Of a stretch of DNA of 64,000 nucleotides, positions 1-11,718 are shown in pieces. Each line of letters starts with the position of its first letter. The first letter of the stretch is position 1. A model generated the notes under the pieces. That model saw only the letters and a program-made list of their open reading frames with translations. It ran no database searches and was not told the origin of the DNA. The DNA is taken from positions 371,186 to 435,185 of the forward strand of contig JBBHKE010000893.1 in the NCBI GenBank assembly GCA_037447655.1. The letters are read 5' to 3'. The translations under genes and the position numbers were made by a program. This stretch comes from Zygnema cylindricum (Eukaryota; Streptophyta; Zygnematophyceae; Zygnematales; Zygnemataceae).

Positions 1-510
1 CTCCTCTTTCTTCTCTCTCTCTCTCTCTCTCTCTTTCTCTTTCTCCCCCAAAATTTATCATTTATCAAACACAATAAGTTTTTTTTTTTTTTTCTCCTTC
101 GTATATTTTACGTTCTTGTGGTACTTTAAAAGAAAAAGAAAAATGTGAGATTTGAATTAATTTTAATGTCTCACTTATGGTTTTCAGTCGCAATGAAGTT
201 TCTTTCTTTTTGGTTTTTGTATTATCTTCTTTTGTTATTTTCTGTTCAACCGGTTCTAAAAAATATGCATTTTTTTTTTCTTCTTTTCTTTCTCCTCGTT
301 TTCTACTTCCATTTCTCTGTTTCTTCTCCTCTTGTTTTTCTCTAATTTTCCTTTTTCCCCTCTTTTCTTTTGCCCACTTTTCTTTTCCTGTCTTGTTTCT
401 TTCTCCTCTTTTCTTTTCTCCTCTTCTCTTTTCTCTTTGTGTCTTTTCTCCTCCTTTGTCTCTTGTGCTTTTTCCTCTTTTTCTTTTTCTCCTCTCCCTT
501 TTTTTTTCAG

Positions 511-3322
511 ATGCCCATGACCGGATTCGTAACCTCGGAGCTTTTTCGTATTTTAGCAGCGCTATGACTCAACCCAAAAAACAACTCGAAACTTTTGCAG
601 GTATATTAGAAGAAAAGACCAAAACAATTCCCTCTCCTCTCTCTCTCTCCCTCCCTCCCTCCCTCCCTCCCTTTGCAGGTAAATTAGAACAAAAGACCAA
701 AACATTACCCAATATTCTCTCGCTCTCCCTCCCTCCTTTTGCCGGTATACTAGAGAACTCTCTCTCCCTCCCTCCCTTTGCAGGTAAACCAGAAGAAAAG
801 ACCAAAACAGTTCTCACTCCTCTCTCTCTCCCTCCCTCCCTCCTTTTCCGGTAAACCAAAAGAACTCTCTCTCCCTCCCTCCCTTTGCAGATAAACCAGA
901 ACAAAAGACCAAGTTTTTTTTTTACTACTCTCTCTCTCCCTCCCTCCTTTTGCCGGTAAACCAAAAGAACTTTCTCTCTATCCCTCCCTTTGCAGGTAAA
1001 CCTGAACAAAAGACCAAGTCTTTTTTCGCTACTCTAAGCTTTTCCCTACTCTCTCTCTCCCTCCTCCTTTTGCCGGTAAACCAGAAGGAAAGACCAAAAA
1101 AATTTCACCACTCTCTCTCTCCCTCCTTCCTTTTGCCGGTATACCAAGGAAACCTCTCTCCCTCCCTACTTTTGCCGGTAAACCAGAAGGAAAGACCAAA
1201 ACAATTCTCACTCCTCTCTCTCTCCTCCCTCCTTTTGCGGGTAAATCAAAAGAACCCTCTCTACCTCCCTCTTGCCGGTATACCAGAAGAAAAGACCATA
1301 GAACTTTTCACCACTCTCTCTCTCCCTCCCTCTTGCATGTATACCAAAAGAAAAGACCATAAAACTTTTGGATAGCCTCTCTCTCCCTCCCTCCTTTTGC
1401 ACGTAAACCAGGGAAAAAGACCGTAAACCTTTTCATAATTCTCATTCTCCTTCCCTCCTTTTGCAGGTAAACCTAAAACAAACACTATAAAACTTCTCAC
1501 TACTCTCTCTCTCCCTCCCTCCTTTTACGGGTAAACCAAAAATTAAGACCATAAACTTTTCAGTACTCTCTCTCTCCCTCCTTCCCTTACCAGAAGAAAA
1601 GACCATAAATTTTTTCAGTACTCTCTCTCTCCCTCCCTCCTTTTGCAGGTGAACCAGAAGAAAAAACCATAAAACTTTTCACTACTCTCTCTCTCCCTCC
1701 CTCCTTTTGCTGGTAAACCAGAAAAAAAAAACCCATGAAACTTTTGACCACTCACTCTCTCCCCCCTCCTTTTTGCAGGTAAACTAGAAGAAAAGACCTT
1801 AAATATTTTCACTATTCTCTCTCTCCCTCCCTCGCTATCTCTCCCTTGCCTTTCCCCTCAGTTTCCGGCTGCCGCACAGCCTCTCCCTCTTCCTCTCTTC
1901 CCCGCCCCCACTTCCTCTCCTTCTCCTCTCCTTCTCTTTCCCTCTCCTTTCCCTCTCCCCTTTTTTGATGTGTGGATTAGTATTTGTAATTTTCAGCATC
2001 CACACTAATATGTGTTTTTTTTAATCTAAAAAATGTTTAAGCACTAATCTGTTGGAACTTATTATAGGAAAACTGAATTACTGTCTTTATTAATATATTT
2101 TTTTTCTCGTTTTTTTTTTTTGTAAAACAACTTGACAGGATGGGCGGGAAAAAGTTCTGACATTTCGTACTATTTGAACTCCCATCACATTGGTGAGTAC
2201 ATTTAATTTGTTTTCTTATCTTTTTATTTCTTTTCCTTCCTTTTCTTTTCTTTCTTTTTGTTTCCTTTCCCCTTTTCTTTTCTCCGTTTTTTTTTTGTTT
2301 CTTCTTTTCTTTTTCTTTTCTTTTCTCTCCTTTTCGTTTTCCTTTTTTTTCCTTTTTTTTCCATTATTTCCTCGCTTTCGTTTTCCTTCTTTTTCATTTC
2401 CTTTTTTTTCCTTTCTCTTTTTCCAAACTTTTCCTTTTTTTTCTTTTCCTTTCTCCTTCCAATTCTTTTTATTCAATGGCGGGAATTATACTTTTACTTA
2501 TTTTAATTTCTGGAATTTGTAATTTTGGACATTTTTGTTCATTTCTTGTTTTTGAATTTGTAATTATAGACATTTTCTGTGTGATGTTTGTCCTTGTGGA
2601 TTTGACTTAGGTTTTTAATTCAATGTTATCAATATTAAACTAAATCAAAACTAGATTGAAATAATCTACTACTAAATTGAATTATGTATATGTATTTATG
2701 TGTATATGTATGTATATATATACATATGTATATATATGTATATATATTTGTACATATATATACATATATGTATATGTATTTATTATATGTATATAAATGT
2801 ATGTATATATATATTTAAATGTATGTATATATTTTGCTAAAACACAGTCAAAATAAACAAAAAATCCTCAACAATTTCATTTGTACGCTTATCCTAATTT
2901 ATCATTTCCCAACTCTTGTATCTAACTAAGAACCTTCTATCAAATAGTTCTAAAAAATATTTCCTTAAAATAAAAAGAAACAAGAATCACCTCAACGGAA
3001 TTAGTCAAGAAATTGCAGTTTTTGTTTCATCAAATTCCTTGAAAAATAATTATTTTCCAAAAACCCCTAAAAACCCCTAAAAATACGTAAACGCTACACA
3101 AAATTTCTTCAGAACCACTTTGGAAAACTTACGGAATACTACTAAATCAACTCCTCCAAAATCAAACCTTAAAAAAAAAAAAAAAGGGAAAAAAAACCCA
3201 TTCCCTCGAAAGACCTCAATAAAGCATGATAAGGCTTGAGAGCCCTCAAACCATAAAAACCTAATTTAGTCTAAACGCCCGAAAATTCTCAAAAAACCCC
3301 AGAAAACATAAAAAATTAAAAA

Positions 3323-3401
<79 letters not shown>

Positions 3402-5483
3402 AAAAACCTTTAAAAGCTCTAAAAATGCCTTAAAAATCATCTCTCGTTGAACAAGAAAAAAAGAAGAAAAAATAAAATAAAATGATTCTTCACGCAGATT
3501 TTCTAGTATGGTCCGTGGGCGTCACGTCATGTCCCACACGAGTGGTGGCCATGGCTAGTAGAGGGGAAGCTTCTCGAATACTGGGGAGGGAGATGGAGGA
3601 CACCATAACTTTGATGGTAGGACTTGAGAAAACCCAACACTTTGATTAACATTTTGGAATGTTTTTTATTTTGTCGTGTAGCACAAAAAATCGCGTCAAA
3701 ATTTGTGGTCCATATTGCACCTTTTTGGAACCTTTTTGTGTTTTTATTTTGTCGTATAGCACGGAAAAATGGGGCAAAATTTGTGGTCCATATTGCGTAT
3801 GTTCCTACGTTTTTCGAATTGAAGTGCGATTAATCTTATTATACCGTTTTCGACTTAGTAAAATGCTAAAATTTGAATAAATAATGCGTAATATGTCCTC
3901 ACAGGTTAGAACGCTGGTTCGTCTTTTGTAGATTCATAGAGTTGTTTGAGATGTTGGTCAGTTGATGAGGTGGTGGTGAAATGAGTTTGTTTTTTGTGTG
4001 GTTTAACTGTCTGTATATTCATATTTTTTTCAGTTGCTGGGGTATTATTCAGTTCGTCAATCGTCTGAAACGTGCTCCGTTTGTTAAACAGTACAATATG
4101 CAAAAATACAATATACAGTGTACAGTATCAAGTTTGCAGTATACAAATGTACAATATACAATGTACAATGTATTATGTACAATATGAAATGTACAATACA
4201 ATATGCAAAATATACACTATACACAATACACTGTACACTATACAAAAAAACCTATACACTATACACCATACAATATATAATACACAATATACACTATACG
4301 CTATACGATATACAAATATGCAATGTACAAATATACGGTATACAGTACTATATGCACTCTGCAATTCGCAATATTCCATGCACAATGTACAATGCAATAT
4401 ACACTATACGACAAAATATTTAATACAATATGACCATACAATCTACAATATATAAATGTACAATGTATAATGTAAAATGCATAATGTACAGTGTATGATG
4501 TATAATGTACAATGTACAAATTGTAAAATTATAATGTGCAATATACAATGTGCAATGTACGATAGACAAATGTACAATGTACAATATATAATGTAAAATG
4601 TACGGTATACAAATGTACAATGTACGATGTATGGTGTACAATGTATAGCTCCAATTCCAATACACGACATACTGTATACCCATACAACATACACATTTCC
4701 TCCCCTGAGCCCTCCATCTCCCTTGTCCGATGGTATTCTCAGTCGGTGTGTTTAGTCCTGTAGTGCAGGTGGAGTGGGCCAATAATCAATCGCCATCGGT
4801 CGCCATGGATACTTCGCGAACGGGCTCTCGGAAAATGAAGAAGGAAGAGGAGGAGAAAGGGGAAGAGGGAGAAAAGTCGAAGAAAGCGAGGAGACAGGTC
4901 GAGAAAACGATAGAGGATTTTAATTTTGGGATATATTAAGAATTGTCAATCATTTTTTTTTAAGTATTTTTAAGTACCAAAATAAAGGTACAAATAGTAC
5001 AAGGCCGTGATCATAAGGCAATACCATCAATGTTAAAGCAAAGGAAAGGAAAAAAAAGGGTTTTTTAGGATTTTTTTTTTTTGAGTGAACGAAGGATTTT
5101 ATTCGTATTAGGGCAAAAATAACTAAATTTACTATCGATAATACTAGTTTGTGGTAAGGGTGACGTGGCAAATTGTAGTCCACCCATTCCCGTTATGTTA
5201 TTAAATACATTGTTTTATATTACTACATGATTTATGTTATACTGTTTGTTATTTTATACCTTTTTATTTATACTGTTTTATATGAATTATACTGTAATTT
5301 TCTACTTTTTTAATACTTTTTCATTTATACTATTTTGCGATGTAACACTATTTTACAATTTTTGGCCAGAATAAACTCCGTGGTTCAATTGAAATTTCTT
5401 ATCCATTTTTTTTCCCCTTCCTTTTTTCTTCCTTCGTTAATACTATTAATAATTTATATGTATATATATGTATATACACACAC

Positions 5484-5546
<63 letters not shown>

Positions 5547-8500
5547 TATATAATGTATATTATTTTTAATGAGTGAAGTTCTTTTGTCGACAAAGTTTTT
5601 ACTTTCTATTAATGTTTTTTTTTTTTGGTTTTCTTTTATTGAATGGGAGTTGAGAGTGGACCAGGCCCATAGGGGGAGTACTCCTGACCACCAAGAAACT
5701 GGATGCTCTTCCCTCAACCCCCTATATGAGGGAGTTTATCAAATCACCCGTTTTGGAAGAATTACCCATTTTTTGGAAAATTACATGTTTTTTTGGGGAA
5801 GAGATGTGTTTTTTGAGGGAAAATACGTGTTTTAAGAAATATTTTTTTTTTTATGATTTTTTTTGGTCGCGAACTACCTGCTTTTCGTGGGAAATTAGGT
5901 TGTTTTTTCAGGGAAAATGTATTTTTTTTAATGAGTATTTTGAGGGAAAATGTGTGTTATGATAAAAAATACCCATTTTTTGGAAAAAGTATTCGTTTTT
6001 TGAAAAAAGTTCCACTTTCCGGGAGACTTAGTTTATGATAAAACTGGTTTGCCTTTGTGAAGGTTTTTATGATTGCATTTTACTCTCCAAAACTTTTGTT
6101 GTTTTTCGATGGTGTTTTAAATTATTGTTTAAATTATTTTTTTAAATCATTGTTTTGAAATTTTTTTTTTTGATTGTTTTTATTGCATGCGTGTTTTGAA
6201 TTGCTATTTCAAATTGTTGGTTTTCATTTTTTTTCTTTGCTCTCTCCCTATCCCACTCCCTCCTCCTGTCCCTGTCCCTCCCCCTCCTCTCCCTCTTCCT
6301 CCCCTTCCCGCTCCCCCCCTCCCTTTGTTCTTAATTGTTATTATTGCTTTTGTCTCTTGTGGCAGTTTTTCAGCAATTAATTGGACTTTACTGCAGTTAT
6401 TGTAATTAATGTTTTTAAATGATTTTTTTTATGTAGTTTGTTATTGTTGTTCTTATTTTTGCTTTTAACTCTTATGTCCGTACTAATTGTAATTAATGTT
6501 TCTAATTGTTGTTTCTTAATTGTAACTGTTGGTTTTGTTGTTGTTTCAATTTTTTTGTTTTTTTATTGCTTTTTTTTAATTGCTGTTTTATTCCGTTTTT
6601 TGTTTTTCATTGATGTTTTCCTTTATATATAAAAAAAAAACACTATCCATTTTTGGGGAAAAATTTAGCAATTTTTGATAAATACACCCATTTTTTGTTT
6701 CGGGGCATGCCCGGGTTTCAGACCATGTGGACTATTTTCTTCCTTCTTTAACTCTTTTTGTTTTTTTTTTGCATTTTTGTAAAGTTTGTTCACGGTTGTT
6801 TTTGACTTTCAAGACGTTTTTACTGTTTTTACAGCATTTACTCTCTCTCTCTCTCTCTCTTACTCTCTCCCCCTCTCTCTCTGTCTCTCTCTCTCTCTCT
6901 CCTGCCCTCTCTGTCTCTCCCCCCCTCTCTCCCTCTCTCTCTATCTTTCCATATCTTCCCCCTCTGTCTTCCTGCCTCTTTCCCACTCCCTCTCTCCCTC
7001 CCTCCCTCCCTCCCTCCCTCCCTCCCTCTCCCTTTCTCCTTCCCTTCCGCTCTCTCTCTTTCCCTCTCTCTCGCTCGTTCTCTCTCTTCTGGCCTCTCTC
7101 TCCGTTTCTCCCTCTCCCGCCCCCTCTCCCTCCCTGAACTTCTCCCTCTGCCTTCTGCCTCTCTCTCAGGCTCTCCCTTCCTCCTTTCTCTCTCTTTCTC
7201 TCTTTCTCCCTCTCTTTCTTGCCCTCTCTATCCCTCTCATTCTCCCTCTTCCTACCTCGCTCTCCCTTCCACTCCCTCTCTCTCTCTCTCTCTCTGTCCT
7301 GCTCCTCCCACTCCTCTCCCTCCCCCTCTACCCCACAATACACCCACCACTTTGGATTCTTTTGCAACTATTTATTGCATGTGTACCGAATTCTATGATC
7401 TGATTCTCTCTCTCCCCCCTCTCCCCCCCCCCTCCTCCTCCCCCTGCCTCCCTCCCCCTCTCTCCTCTTTCTCCCTCGACCCCTCGCTCTCTCTCCCTCC
7501 CCCCCTCAGTACACCCCGGATGGGAGGGGATACTTCAGTGGGCAGCAGGGATACGGCTACCGCAGCCTCTCCCTCTTCCTGGAGGCCGCAGAGGAGGTGG
7601 GGGGTAGAGGGAGAAGGAGGGAGAGGTGGAAGAAGGGGAGGGAGGGGAGGTGGGGGAGGGAGGTGGGTAGAGGTGGGGAGGGAGGTGGGGAGGGGGGGAG
7701 GGAGAGGGTGAGGGAGGGAGGGTGGGACAGAGGGTCGGAGGAAGGGAGGAGGAGGGAAAGAAAGGAAAGAGGGAGGTGGGATCGCAGCATCTCCCTCTTG
7801 CTGGAGGTGGCATAGGAGGTTGGGGGTAGAGGGAGAGGGAGACGGAGGGAGGGAGGGGAGGGGGAGGGAGAGGGCGTTGGATGGGAGGGAGAGTGAGAGG
7901 GATAGAGTGGGGAAGAGGGGGAGAGAGGAAGGCTAGGAGTGGAAAGGAAGGAAAGAGGAAGGTGGGAGGGTAGCAGCTTGTCCCTCTTTCTGGAGGTGGG
8001 AGAGGAGGTAGGAGGTAGAGGGAGAGTGAGGGAGGAAGGGAGAGGGATGTAGAGACTGAGGGCAGGAGAGGGACAAAAGTTAGAGCGCAGCATCTCTCTT
8101 TCAGGAAGCGGCAGAGGAGGTAGGGGTAAAGGGAGAGAGATGGAGGGAGGAACTGGAGGAGGGGGAGGGAGATGGAGTTAAGTCACAGATTATGGACGAC
8201 AGAACTATTGCGTCTTTTTGATTTTGGTTTTAAAGGGGGGTTAAAAAATCACATGTTGTAGTTTAAACATTTAAATGCGGATTTTTTTTTTTAAGAAGGA
8301 ACTTTTTTTTTTTTCGGTGCTTTTCTTTTCCTTGCCTTATTTCTTCTTTCCTTTTTTGTTTCTTTTTTTCTTTGTTTTTCTCTCTCCCTTTCTTTCTTTC
8401 TCTCTCCCTTTCTGACTTTCTCTCTCTTTTTCTCTCTTCCTTTCTCTCTTTCACTCTCTCTTCCTTTCTCTCTTTCTCTCTTTCTCTCTCTCTTCCTTTC

Positions 8501-9448
8501 TCTCTTTCTCTCTTCATTTCTCCCTTTTTCTCTCTCTTCCTTTCTCTCTTTCTCTCTTTCTTCCTTTCGCTCTTTCTCCCTTCCTTTCTTTCTTTCAATC
8601 TCTCTCTCACTTCCTTTCTTTCTCTCGTTCTTTATCTCTTTCTTTCTTTCTTCTTTTCTTAAATTCTTTCCTTCCTGCTTTGTTTCCTCCCTTTTTTCTT
8701 CCTTCCCTTCTTCTTTCTTCCCCTTTCGTTCTTCCATTCTTTTGTTCTTACATTTTCTTTCAAAAGTTTATTTGTTCTTTCTTAATTTCTTTCTTTCTTT
8801 CTTTCTTACCAGATAAACACCGGAGTACGGACACTAGAACAGTGCGACAAAGAGGGAGTACTCGCAACTATTCACACCACTCTACCACAAACCGCAATTC
8901 TTGAGGTAATAACAAACATTTTAACAAAAAAAACATTTTACAAACATTTTAACAAGTAATCCAATGAGTATTTAAATAGTTATTTTAAACAATACTCAAA
9001 ATTATTCAAACATATACAAACATGTATTCAATGAATATTCAATCAAACAACTACTTCAATAAGTATTCAAACAAATATAAATCAAATTTTAAAAAATGGC
9101 ACTCTGGAAAAATGAAATCATTGTTCCTTCTTTATCGTTTTTAGTTTTTTTACCTCCGAAAAGTGATGGTTTAGGGTTTTTGGATTTACGTTTTCGGTTT
9201 GAAAGTCAATGTTTTAAAAAGTTGTAGAAGCACTGTTATAATCTTATTCACGACTTCTCTTAACATTTTATTTGTTCTCCTCCCCTTCCCCTTCTCCTTC
9301 TCCCTCTCCCGCTCCCACTCCCGCTCCCGCTCCTTATATGACGTATTTCCATTTCAAGGCGGGGAGACGGAGTTTGGATTCCGACGGATCTTCAATTTTT
9401 ATTTCCTACGACGAAAATGGATATCCCGTGGGTTTTAGCAAAAAATAA
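511..9448 (+). CDS. Gfo/Idh/MocA-family oxidoreductase, D-galacturonate-reductase-like (3' part, eight exons)
   Basis: Likely an NAD(P)-dependent sugar or uronic-acid dehydrogenase/reductase; the N-terminal Rossmann exons lie left of the window. Exons read: 511-600, 2139-2192, 3498-3616, 4769-4897, 5650-5733, 7510-7596, 8813-8905, 9359-9448 (TAA). Every junction has compatible phase. Donors are GT and acceptors AG, though the exon 5 donor is a weak GTTTAT. Family-like strings in order are QPKKQLETF, WAGKSSDISYYLNSHHI, EDTITLM, LRVDQAHRG, NPLYEGYTPDGRGYF, GYGYRSLSLFLEAAEE, LATIHTTLPQTAILE and AGRRSLDS. I recall these from C-terminal halves of fungal/algal D-galacturonate reductases; the exact substrate is inference. 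Exon 4 after VEWANN is Lys/Glu-rich and unlike the family, although length and phase fit, so it may be degenerate. Exon 1 and exon 6 donors are echoed in the following introns. Confidence 0.82.
594..1830 (+). repeat. Tandem array of splice-junction-like units in oxidoreductase intron 1
   Basis: About 20 units of roughly 40-75 bp follow exon 1. Each has a CT-rich tract, then TTTTGCAG (or TTTTGCCG), then GTAAACCAGAAGAAAAGACC or a close variant. The first member is the real exon end and donor at 600/601. Intact AG|GT occurs at about positions 600, 678, 782, 995, 1466, 1648 and 1780; other units have CCGGT, ACGT or TGGT at the same place. The units therefore look like copies of the exon end plus the start of the intron. 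Length and spacing vary, unlike a CRISPR array. Confidence 0.85.
2193..3497 (+). other. Intron with low-complexity DNA
   Basis: Intron between oxidoreductase exons 2 and 3. It holds a T-rich, CT-rich tract (about 2210-2475), a TATG/TA-rich stretch (about 2690-2830) and a pure (TA)n run (about 3326-3398). No coding sequence was recognised; the long frames here are translations of simple sequence. Confidence 0.75.
3655..3800 (+). repeat. Two-copy tandem repeat in oxidoreductase intron 3
   Basis: Two copies of about 80 bp, starting near 3662 and 3743. Each contains TTTTATTTTGTCGT, then TAGCAC, then AAAATTTGTGGTCCATATTG. The intron runs from 3617 to 4768. No gene is seen in it. Confidence 0.7.
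4086..4665. repeat. Minisatellite of TACAATGTACAAT-type units
   Basis: About 580 bp of short imperfect units built from TACAATGTAC and ATACAATATAC, all in the same intron. The unit is nearly self-complementary, so both strands show long spurious Tyr/Cys/Ile-rich frames. No coding sequence. Confidence 0.85.
5734..7509 (+). other. Intron with T-rich repeats and a long pyrimidine tract
   Basis: Intron between oxidoreductase exons 5 and 6. The first 300 bp contain imperfect copies of GGGAAAATGTGTGTT and ACCCATTTTTTGGAAAA, possibly decayed echoes of the exon 5 donor region. From about 6838 to 7340 the + strand is almost purely CT, with CTCTCT and CCCTCCCT runs. Frames here are low complexity and were not annotated. 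Confidence 0.7.
7561..8135 (+). repeat. Decayed copies of the oxidoreductase exon 6 end and donor
   Basis: The exon 6 end (CGCAGCCTCTCCCTCTTCCT, then GGAGGCCGCAGAGGAG before the donor at 7596/7597) recurs as imperfect copies near 7785-7830, 7968-8015 and 8088-8135. Each copy has a CAGC-TCTC motif, GGAGG and GGAGGT followed by GGGTAGAGGGAGA. The DNA between copies is G/A-rich simple sequence. Confidence 0.75.
8330..8812 (+). repeat. TTTCTCTC-rich tract preceding exon 7
   Basis: Pyrimidine-rich simple sequence (CTTTCTCTCTTTC-like) that ends directly at the acceptor CTTACCAG of oxidoreductase exon 7. Part of it may act as the polypyrimidine tract. No gene. Confidence 0.75.
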
Positions 9449-9876
9449 TTGATATTCAAAAAAAAAAATTTCAAAAATTTGTTTTTCAAAAAACTGGTTT
9501 TCAAAATAATATTTTTCAAAAAAAATAATTTCAAAAAATTCCATTGTACAGTAAATTGTCTCTCGTGTGTATTGTGTCACGTCCCACCCCGATATACCGG
9601 CGAACCAATGCGGTTTTGCCTTGTGTCTAGCCCTCACTCTCAACACGATGTTGCAATCCGATACTTTCAGATCTCTCTGATAAGATGTGACATTTTCGTT
9701 TTTTTTTGGTTCCCATGTACTCAAATAGTTTATTATTGTGCCTCTTTATTTGTACATCATGATACGACAAGGCGATGCGATGTTATGAGATTCCTTCTAT
9801 CACCTGAAAAGAAAATGAATAAATAAAATAAAGTAAAAATCGCCAGACCAGGCTTGGTCGTAATTGAAGCGCTATG

Positions 9877-10409
9877 TACACCATGAATTTCGACTAATGT
9901 AAAGAAATTGTTAGTGTAAATAGAGTTAGTGTTACGAACACCTTTTGGGGTTCAAGGACCTAAACCTAACAAAACATTAACGTTAATAACACACATTGCA
10001 TTGATCTATTTACACCTTCCCATAGTGTAGCCACTAAAGCATTTGTTCACATAGTCGACATTTGGACATGTGAAGGTTTGCAACATTTTCCCGCAGTCTC
10101 TATTTTTGGGAATCATATCTGAGTGTGTGAATCTCTTGTGTCAACGCCACTTGCTATCCGGTGTCTACGTCGTTATTTGGCACTTTTTTGTACTCTAGTA
10201 CAAAATAACAAGCATTTCTTGTATGGATAGACATTTTGAACATTGGATTATTTAAACATCGCCTGAATTAGTGTAGATGACACTACTTAAACTGCATGTG
10301 CAAGGGCGTGATGGAAAAGAGAGCATTATTAGTTCTATGTTAGGTTCAAGGGTCGTAATTTAAGGGCGTCCATATAGTGTTATTAACACTAAAAGCGATC
10401 TACGGTGAA
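9877..10409. mobile_element. Candidate foldback/MITE-like element, related to the 23.8 kb copy
   Basis: It begins TACACCATGAATTTCGAC and ends AAAAGCGATCTACGGTGAA, imperfect inverted termini like the TACACCGTGAATCGC family elsewhere in the window. The interior shares blocks in the same order with the 23848 element: a TTCACATA..CGACAT hairpin, and TGTAC..GTAC..AAATAA..AGCA. No coding capacity; a non-autonomous DNA element is inferred. Confidence 0.55.
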
Positions 10410-10479
10410 GTTATATACCCTTTTTAGTTTTTTTTTCCCTTTTGCACGTTTTAACGAAGCCAAAAAATTTACTTCTGAC

Positions 10480-11360
10480 GTATCGTTTAGTATCCGCAGT
10501 CGGCCCGCCGAAGTTCTAAAATTCTTGTTGTTAGGGGCATTTGGATTCGCCAGAACTGGGATGGATGACGGATCGCCCTGAAATTTCTTAGCATGTTGTA
10601 CCCTGTGACATCGATCGCCACGTCAGCTGCAGCGCATCGGCCATCGGTTGCATAGGTACCAATGTGAATCGGATACATTGTCGCTGCGATCCGATACGTG
10701 GCACTAAAAAACCTTTTGCGATTGGCAATGATCTACAATGCAGCAGTTTTTCACACGAGTCTTTCGGCATCATCGTGTTCGTTGAAGCTAAAGAGTCCAA
10801 CGGTGTATCGGTATCCCAAGCTGTTAGGAGTCCGTGACCACTCTGAAAGATATTGATATCAGTACTGTCCAAAACACATATTATACTGCCGAGCTGAGGC
10901 AATAGTATATTGCATACTACTGTATGTGTACTTTACTTATCTACCGTACAAAAGTGCACTTGAAGAATTTGACCTTCAATGGTTCTGTACTCTTCGACTG
11001 TACGTTTCACGATATAAATACAATGCAAGCACCAGATCCAGGATCTAGTACGCATTATTCTGTATTTACAAAGTATTAATTTTTAGCTAGTTAACGACGG
11101 CAGATGAGAGCTAAAAGGTACACGTGGCAACGGACTTATGTCTAAAGTATGCCATGTAATCAGGTGGTCCATTTCAGCCCTCACCAAACCGTCCAAAGTT
11201 AGCCGAAATAAATACAGTGCGTTCTGCAACACCAGCCTGCTCGATATACGTATTTCGCCTTCAGACAACAGCGGATTCGTTCTTCTAAATGCATCCAATT
11301 ACTGATGATCGTGGCACGTGCCGTAGATTTTGTCAAACGGCACGTCCCGCAGAACGGAAT
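10480..11360 (-). other. Higher-GC block of unknown origin
   Basis: This stretch is less AT-rich than its surroundings and carries three short minus-strand frames of 60-105 residues (10487-10678, 10588-10902, 11083-11298) in different frames. I recognise no family. The pattern suits a decayed mobile-element gene; that is inference only. Confidence 0.3.
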
Positions 11361-11718
11361 CAACTGTACTGTAGTACTTAGTGAAATGTTTTCTGTCTCA
11401 CTCCTCACTCTCACTCCTCACTCTTTGCACTCTTTCACTTTTCACTTATTTTCTGTCCCTCTCCTCGCTCCTCACTCCTCGCTCTCTCACTCCTTCACTT
11501 TCACTTTTCACTTTATTTCTGTCTCTCTCCTCCCTCCTCGCTCCTCTCTCCTCTCTCCTCAATCCTTCTCTTTCAATTTTCACTTATTTTCTGTCTCTCG
11601 CCGCTCTCCTCCCTCCTCTCTCCTCCCTCCTCACTCCTTCACTTTCACTTTTCACTTCTTCACTTAATCCTTCTAACTCTTTCCCACTTCTGAAAAATTT
11701 TCTGTCTTTTACCTGACA

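Noticed and set aside
594-1830. CRISPR-like array
   Set aside because: Units are contiguous and vary in length, with no unique spacers, in an intron of a eukaryotic gene.
4072-4782. Overlapping Cys/Tyr/Ile-rich frames on both strands
   Set aside because: Produced by the near-palindromic TACAATGTAC minisatellite.
6732-7403. Long open frames of 136-211 residues on both strands
   Set aside because: Translations of CT/GA microsatellite (Leu/Ser or Arg/Glu runs) inside an intron; no domain.
8263-8737. Arg/Lys/Glu-rich minus-strand frames resembling a charged coiled coil
   Set aside because: Pure complement of a TTTCTCTC simple repeat leading into a known acceptor.
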